This document shows positions 58,460 through 64,000 of a stretch of DNA of 64,000 nucleotides, one piece after another (position 1 is the stretch's first letter; every line of letters begins with the position of its first letter). The notes under the pieces are model-generated. The model saw only the letters and a program-made list of their open reading frames with translations, made no database searches and had not been told where the DNA came from. A program made the translations under genes and the position numbers. The stretch is from the NCBI GenBank assembly GCA_022559845.1, contig CM040118.1, forward strand, positions 158,492,331-158,556,330. Direction: 5' to 3'. The DNA is from Amorphophallus konjac. Taxonomy: Eukaryota; Streptophyta; Magnoliopsida; Alismatales; Araceae.

Positions 58460-58699
58460 CTGAGGGTCCCATGCTAGAAGACCCAACCAGTCCTACGGTG
58501 CAGGTAGACACCATGGCTGGCAAAGGAGCGAGAGGCGTCTCTACCAGCACCTGCAGTAGCAAGCCAGGCGCACCCCCGGTAACAGACAGGATCGAGGCTC
58601 CCACCGCTCCTGGCTCTACCTCGAAAGAGGGGAGGGCTACCAACGAGCCGGTACTGACTAACTCCTGGATCATCTCCAGAGTAGCAACCGGGTCCTCAC
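58460..58699 (-). pseudogene. Exon c of the minus-strand spliced gene (240 nt)
   Basis: Acceptor TTTGATAG/GTGAGG and donor CCCTCAG/GTATGT, both phase 1. It encodes 80 residues, starting GEDPVATLEMIQELVSTGS and ending SSMGPSG. The middle is rich in Gly, Val and Pro with no domain I know. The following intron is 83 nt (58459-58377). Confidence 0.7.
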
Positions 58700-58794
58700 C
58701 TATCAAATAACAACACAAGCACGGTCAACAACTCCGGCCCAACAACTGTGCAACAATGGGAGGGTAATTCCCTCCATAGCAATCCCATGCTTAC

Positions 58795-58893
58795 CTGAGC
58801 CATCCAGGTTCGCTGCTGGCTCTTGCCCCCCAACTAGCGGAGGCACCTCACCCTTTGCCTTAGAAAAAGCCGGGGTCCCTGACATCCCATCCA
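58795..58893 (-). pseudogene. Exon b of the minus-strand spliced gene (99 nt)
   Basis: Acceptor ATGCAAAAG/TGGATG and donor GGCTCAG/GTAAGC, both phase 1. It encodes 33 residues with GTPAFSKAKGEVPPLVGG. The next intron is 95 nt (58794-58700). Confidence 0.65.
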
Positions 58894-58978
58894 CTTTTGC
58901 ATAATACCAGTAACTGTGTTAGTCTCCAGAACCAAACACAGCCATGACTAGAGTATGCCCAGTCCCAGAAGCCCCTAC

Positions 58979-59164
58979 CTGGCTGGGCATCCTTTGAGGC
59001 CTTCCACGACTCAAAGTCAGGGAAAGTCTCGACGTTGGGGGCAACCTCGTCCATCACACGAAGGAACCCCTCCATATCTATTCCACACTCGACCCCGTCG
59101 TCGGGCAATGGGTCAGCCTCCCGGGGCAGCGAGAAAGCCATGTCTGCCCCGGTCTCCAGCGGAG
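58979..59164 (-). pseudogene. Exon a of the minus-strand spliced gene (186 nt)
   Basis: Acceptor TGTCTTATAG/CTCCG (phase 1) and donor CAGCCAG/GTAGGG (phase 1), next intron 85 nt (58978-58894). It encodes 62 acidic residues including DMAFSLPREADPLPDDG and FPDFESWKASKDAQP. Upstream exons are absent because the copia LTR starts at 59193. I infer a Tat-type aORF or a captured plant gene and cannot decide between them. Confidence 0.68.
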
Positions 59165-59465
59165 CTATAAGACACAAAGCCAGCAATGCAGGTGTTGTGC
59201 CCCTTGTGCTTTGATGATAATGCGGTGTTTTAATGATAGCAACATGAATGAGTCACCATATTGTTTTGCTAAGAACATCACATTGAATGATAGCAACATG
59301 AATGCATATGACTGATCTGTTCTGTGGAGAATGCATGAGTGTACTTTGTCTAATCTATTCATTGCTATAGTCTTTGTGTTTAGCATACACTGCATCAGTG
59401 CAATATCTTTGTGTTTAGCATACACTGCATCAGTGCAATAACAGTTGCTGCATGCGTCTGTTAAG

Positions 59466-61152
59466 AAGTCTATACATTGCACTGTCTCACTTAGCGTCAA
59501 TGCATAAGTCTACACATCCCTCCATAGCAAGTATGCACATCGACTGCACAGCACACACAGGTCTACACGTTGCACACACACACAAGTCTACACACCGTAT
59601 TGCTCACACAGGCAATGTCTATACTTTGTGTTGCAAGCACGCATTGAAGTCTGTACATCGTCCATCTCACTCAGCATCTAAAGTGGACTTGAAGTCTGTA
59701 CATCATTCATCGTCTCAACTTGTGTCTCATGACTTGAAGTCCATACATTGCCTTGCTTAATGCTAAGTCTATACACTGCAGCATGCATTGTCTCCAAGTC
59801 TGTACAACGTCCAGCGTCTCATGCAGCATCTTATGCCAAGTCCATACATTGTCCGTCAGCATTTAGAAGTCTGTACATCCACTATCTCAGTTGAGAGTTG
59901 AAGTATGTACATCCACCGTCTCACTTGAGCTTCAAAGTCTATACACTTAGCGTCTCATGCATATGCGAAGTCTATACATCGCTTGCTTTATCTACATACA
60001 CTGCATGGCTCGCAGGCTAGCAAGTATGTACATCGCAGTCGTCGCAGGAACAGCAAGTCCATACACTGCATGACTAGTAGGGTAGCAAGTCTATACATTG
60101 CATGCACAAGTTCAAAGTCCATACATTGCTGCATTGCTTGCACTTGTGAAGTCTATACATTGGCAGTTGTCATGCAGCGTCAACACAAGTCTATACATCC
60201 ATTGCTTCAGTTCAATACCTGCTATGTGCATGCATTGCATCAGTGCATTGCTTCCTCTGTGCATATACTGCATCAGTGCATCCATCAGGCATACAGTCTA
60301 TACACTAATGCATGTGAGGTCCTGTCTGCACGATAATGTCTATACATGCATGCAGGCAGTCAAGTCTATACATTGCAACTCACACATCCAGCAAGTCTGT
60401 ACATTAAGTTCGCTTGTTGGCTTTCAAAGTCTACACATCGCATGCATACTTGAGTTGAAGTCTGTACAGACCAAGTCTGTACATTGTTCTATTTCAGGCA
60501 CAAGTGAAGCCTGTACAGAGTTTGCTGTCTGCACGTAGCTTGATGACTTTCCAAGTCTATACACTGCATGCCCTACACGCATTACAAGTCTATACATTGA
60601 GGTGCATGCATCATCTACCAAGTCCACACATTGCATCGTGTGCTTCATCATTTAAAGTCTGTACAGCCCTTGCTCATACAAGTCTACACATCGCACACAG
60701 AGTCTGCACACAATGCATTAGCAAGTCTATACAACGCCTGCATAGTGAACATGAGGTCTGTACAATGGTCGACGGCATGTTAGTGCATTCAGTTCTGTTG
60801 TGCATACTTCACCTTGTGCACACTTCAGCAAATCTATACAACATCTACTCATCATGCATTCAGGCTTAAGTGTTAAGCATAGAATGTCTGTACAGCCTGT
60901 TCATCCTTTTGATTCAATGTCTACACATTGCATGTTAGCATGCTCGCACACACTAAGTCCATACATTACACAAAGTCTGTATAGCCATGCACTGCTTCGC
61001 TTGCATAAGTGAAGTCTGTACATGCCTCAGTGTTGCATTCACTAAGTCTGTACACACCTTAGCTTTGCATTCACAACGTGAAGTCTATACATGCTTTGTC
61101 TTCGTATTGCAAAGTCTACACACTGCACTGGCTTCATAAAGTCTGTACAAGC
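59466..61152 (+). repeat. Array of ~45-50 copies of a degenerate 15-bp motif
   Basis: The consensus is close to AAGTCTRTACATYGC, always in the same orientation, counted by eye at about 49 places. Spacing is irregular, averaging about 35 bp. The core GTCTATACA / GTCTGTACA / GTCCATACA / GTCTACACA is the best kept part. Linkers differ but often contain GCATGC, GTCTCA or TGCAT. The array ends ~170 bp upstream of the TATA box. Confidence 0.85.
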
Positions 61153-61323
61153 TGTTAGACTTAAACTGATAATCCTATTCGACTGTCTGACAGAGACTCT
61201 TTGCAGAGCTTAATGAAAGGCACGTGATCCGAGGCTGGAAGGGCTGACAAGAAAATGACACGTGGCCAAAAGTTCTGGGCGGGAAATGTGGAAGACACAC
61301 GCCCTATCTGCTTCCTGCTGCTC

Positions 61324-61332
61324 TATATATAT
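61324..61332 (+). promoter_or_regulatory. TATA box of the copia LTR
   Basis: TATATATAT in the context GCTCTATATATATGAAGCC, the typical plant LTR spacing before a purine-rich leader. The R region would start near 61355-61360. Confidence 0.6.
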
Positions 61333-62181
61333 GAAGCCTCATCCATCAGAAGAAGGTGATCGACTGAAGCAGAGGATAGCCTGCATGATCCAGCGTGAAG
61401 AGAAGAAGAAGAAAAAGAAAGAAGAGAAGAGCAGAGAAGAAAAAGAGAAAGAGAAGAAGAGCAGAAGAGAAAGAAGAGAAAGAGAGAGATAGAGAGCTCG
61501 AGCAGAGAAAGAGAGAGAGAGATAGTGGGTGTCTGGCATTTGGATCAAATCGAAGCCAGAACTGCTCCTTCGAGAGCTATATTTCTTGTGCTTTATTTAC
61601 AACTTTCTGTTGCTGTTTGGTTCATGTTTTTGTTTTCCATTTTATACCTTTCTTCAAGCTGTTAGTCAGCGTTTGCAGAGGTGTTGCCTCTGGACGGGTC
61701 AAGCTGTAATCCCCAATGGTTGTAGTGGTGGATTCCACTGGACAGCAAGCTGTGTTGCTCAGCGGGCGAGGTGGATACCTCGGACAGCAAGCTGTGAGGC
61801 TCAGCGGGTTGTATGGCAAGCTGTGATGCCCAGCTGTTCAAGCTGTGAGTCAGCAGAATCCACACTCAGGTTTGAGTGTGGGGTGGACGTAGGTCTGGAG
61901 GACCGAACCACCTAAAAACTCTTTGTGCAGTGGTTTGATCTCTTTGTGTGTTTGGCGCTAGATGAATGCATAAGGACGATATGGGTTGATTTTCTATATG
62001 TGTTCATTTTATTACTGCGCACACTATATGTTTGACAGTGGTATTGAGTGTCCTTTAACATTGTTATTCCGCAATTGTTTATTAGCCTTCTGTTTGTATT
62101 AGGAAGAATTTTTAATTGGGCAAAAGTTTTTAAGGGGAGATTCATTCACCCCCCTCTAAATCGAACGCACCGAACCCAACA

Positions 62182-62239
62182 CTTGGTATCAGAGCGGGTT
62201 GCTGTGCATAGGATCTAACATGGGTCTCAAACTCTAGAA
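62182..62239 (+). mobile_element. Start of the copia internal domain with its PBS
   Basis: Only 58 bp remain: PBS TGGTATCAGAGCGGG (62184-62198) then GTTGCTGTGCATAGG...CTCTAGAA. Chromovirus sequence takes over at 62240. Either a nested insertion whose other end is outside the window, or a deletion, explains the junction. Confidence 0.7.
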
Positions 62240-62830
62240 TGGTAGAATTCCATCTGCAAGAGGGGGGGAGGAGAGAGGAGGAGGACGCACCCTTCTTTGG
62301 CTCCAACCAAATTCACAATTTTCTCTTCATTCATCATTAAACCTTACAAAACACTATACATAGGTTTATATAGAAGGGGAGGAAGGGGGAGGGGGTTGGA
62401 ATTTCGTGGGAGAGAGGGGAGGGGTAGCATTTTCTTCTCCCATGTGGTCAATTGGCCTAAAAAAAGAAAATACAAAATGTCATTTTAATGGGGGGGCACC
62501 CCCTTAACTTAAGGGGAGGCATCTTGGACATTTTTCACCCATTGTCCTCTTGACTTGTCCAAGAAGGAAAGAATCCTTCTAGAAGCCACCTTGGCATTTG
62601 ACCAGCCCCACATGGACCCCTAGGGCTTAGGTGGACCAATGGAGAAGGAGTGAGGGGGCCCCTTGCTGGTCCTACTGGACTTTTGCACAAAATCCACTAA
62701 AACCTAAAGACTCACAGTTTGGATTATAAAGCCTTACAATTGCACATATGTTTTCCCAAGGATATAAAAATAAACTAAAAGGACACAAATGCAAATTAAA
62801 AATGTCAGTGTCCGGTGTTGATTCTTATCA
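62240..62830 (-). repeat. Short or truncated chromovirus LTR, 591 bp
   Basis: Similar to the last ~600 bp of the solo LTR at 11105-13066, including a GGATATAAAAATAAACT phrase. A minus-strand TATA box lies at 62365-62372. It ends CTTATCA next to the minus-strand purine tract (62831 on). On the plus strand it begins TGG and is preceded by TAGAA, so it could be a short LTR with TG...CA ends. A truncation is equally possible. Confidence 0.65.
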
Positions 62831-63130
62831 ATTCTCCCCGTGTGGGAAGAACTCGACCCCGTCGAGTAAGGGGTGCGGCTGCTCGAGTAGCTCCGGCGGA
62901 TGCGTCACCGAACCTGGAAGCGGAGTACGCTCCACTCCAAGTAATCAATACCTGCTCATTTGTATAGATTTGATATGCACACGCTGCTGGGGAATGAGGC
63001 TAGAGGTGGACACTCCGGGGTGGGGTCACTCTCAAAAGAGGGGGAAGGCTGCTCGAAGACTCACTAGGAATCACCACTGGGTCCCTTTATGTGACTAGAT
63101 CCGATATGTGAGGTAGAACTGATCCCAAAG
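62831..63130 (-). pseudogene. Remnant of a chromovirus integrase tail
   Basis: On the minus strand, traces of the tail seen in the other elements: PSPSFES near 63040 and PYSTGSSSSHTGRI at 62835-62876. The chromodomain between them is deleted or scrambled, with several stops. It is followed by the purine tract and LTR in the expected order. Confidence 0.6.
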
Positions 63131-63364
63131 TCTGACAAGTCTCACACTCGAAAGGGACTGACAACGCGAGCGTACAAAAGACTGACTCGACGCGATGCAT
63201 GTAGACTCACTATGCACTCGACAAGAAAGAAAACATGGACTCACACATGACCCTAAACAACCTACGGTTAGTCTGACCCAAACATATGCAAGGTGGACTA
63301 GGACACCCGAATGTGTGCCATGCATGCATGTTATGTAACCGGAGGTTGGTGGCAAGGGGGACAC

Positions 63365-63673
63365 CTAGACGTCCAAGTATGACCCAATCATGCATGGTTG
63401 TCCCATGGGATTTGGGTGGAGAAGGGTTAGGAGATCCAAAGTTTCCTTCTTCCTTACCCCTATAGGATGACCGTAGAACGGTCCCCGGGTTGGATGTAGG
63501 TGGACTAGCCTACGCGATAGGGGTGTGATAGGCGGCTTCCCTAACGAGGTGGAATGGATAAGGTGGGTCACTAGGGAAGGGATCGAAGGGATCAAAGAAG
63601 GTATGACCCCTTCAATTGGGCTCCCATAAGTCACGGTCCCACATTTGGAAATCTTGAAGGTGTAGGTGGTCAC
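63365..63673 (-). pseudogene. Remnant matching the N-terminal half of the 4339-5583 ORF
   Basis: A 102-codon reading whose middle (GTVTYGSPIEGVIPS, then PITPLSRRLVHLHPTRG) aligns with VKGPVGRGHHFFDPFDPLPS and HYHTPSRPTSQHL of the non-autonomous element at 0.5-8 kb. The overlapping reading 63395-63210 contains FGCPSPP, like the repeated FGCPGPP there. It is decayed, and no RT or integrase core is seen. Confidence 0.55.
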
Positions 63674-63722
63674 CTTCGTGCACTAGAGTATAGGGGACGA
63701 TGATCTCATATAGGAGGTAGGG

Positions 63723-63926
63723 TTACTCCCTCGGGGTAAATGGAATGAAGTTAGGCTCGTCCGGTAAGGGAAGGAATAGGAGAATCTCCGTGGTGACACA
63801 ACCCACGGTGTACACGGAGGTAATGGACCCTAAGGCGGGGTGGGTGAAGCTACGACTTATGGGTTGGTCGAAGCCTCGGGCCAACATATGCGTCAACTTT
63901 TTTTTAACTAAGGTTAATACTTGCAA
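63723..63926 (-). pseudogene. C-terminal remnant of the non-autonomous chromovirus ORF
   Basis: 67 codons. From residue ~18 it reads FDQPISRSFTHPALGSITSV, then YTVGCVTTEILLFLPLP. This matches the end of the 3150-4358 ORF (SDQPYSHSFTLPAMGSITSV). Both stop within a few codons of the same point. This shows that the pol-less structure is shared by two copies with different LTRs. 63927-64000 shows nothing further. Confidence 0.72.
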
Positions 63927-64000
63927 GGAGGGAGCGGGGGAGGGGGTTCATCCCTTCATTACGGAAGAAGATGAACACACTACCCCGGCCGCCAGGCAAG

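Larger units (their letters stand above)
59193..62181 (+). repeat. SIRE-like Ty1/copia LTR, 2,989 bp
   Basis: It starts TGTTGTGCCCC...TTTGATGATAA and ends ...GAACCCAACA, followed 2 bp later by TGGTATCAGAGCGGG (62184-62198). The phrase GAGATTCATTCACCCCCCTC (~62138-62156) before the end is typical of SIRE/Maximus elements. U3 carries a 37-bp tandem duplication (~59371-59443) and the motif array (59466-61152). The TATA box is at 61324-61332, followed by a purine-rich leader (61385-61530). Repeats of CAAGCTGTGA-type sequence lie at ~61700-61850. No matching second LTR is in the window. Confidence 0.83.

Noticed and set aside
59452..60869. His/Cys/Ser-rich ORFs in the copia LTR
   Set aside because: They are readings through the 15-bp motif array in U3, upstream of the TATA box.
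59466..61152. CRISPR-like array of repeats and spacers
   Set aside because: The repeats are 15 bp and degenerate, the spacing is irregular, there are no cas genes, and the DNA is a plant retrotransposon LTR.
61395..61550. Lys/Glu/Arg-rich ORF that looks like a nuclear protein
   Set aside because: Translation of the purine-rich leader of the copia LTR.

Overview
The window looks like nuclear DNA of a flowering plant with a large, repeat-rich genome. Everything I can identify is LTR-retrotransposon sequence. I see no host protein gene, rRNA, tRNA or CRISPR array. The elements are plant types: Ty3/gypsy chromoviruses, Tat-like and Athila-like gypsy elements, a LARD-like non-coding element, and the LTR of a SIRE-like Ty1/copia element. 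I cannot name the species.

Layout. 1-330 is unassigned. 331-21938 is a tandem LTR-internal-LTR-internal-LTR array of a non-coding element with 3,728-bp LTRs and 1,840-bp internal domains. Its first LTR carries a complete non-autonomous chromovirus (544-7928, target duplication TCCGA). Its second LTR carries a solo chromovirus LTR (11105-13066, GTGAA). 21939-22184 and 44517-47248 belong to an older sequence that carries hairpin-array modules. A Tat-like element (22185-44516, CCCCT) interrupts it, and that element is interrupted by an Athila-like element (30513-42050, CCTCG). A near-complete chromovirus (47249-57702, GACAC) split a spliced minus-strand gene whose parts are at 57703-59164 and 46500-47243. 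A SIRE-like copia LTR (59193-62181) follows, then a minus-strand chromovirus relative that runs off the window end.

Relationships. The full chromovirus at 47-58 kb encodes Gag, protease, RT, RNase H, integrase and a chromodomain, and is broken by two stop codons. It is a plausible helper type for the non-autonomous element at 0.5-8 kb. That element shares LTR ends, PBS, polypurine tract and chromodomain with it but has replaced most of gag-pol with its own ORF. A decayed relative with the same ORF lies at the window end, so this is a lineage and not one broken copy. The Tat-like element carries an antisense extra gene (aORF) beside its decayed gag-pol.

The most unusual signals are: a module of consecutive RNA-like hairpins with GNRA-type tetraloops and compensatory stem changes (22104-22165, 44517-44604, 45257-45389); about 45-50 copies of a degenerate 15-bp motif in the U3 of the copia LTR (59466-61152); six consecutive hairpins sharing a TGYGAY loop in the chromovirus LTR leader; an LTR that has absorbed its own primer-binding site; and a minus-strand gene built from consecutive phase 1-1 exons.
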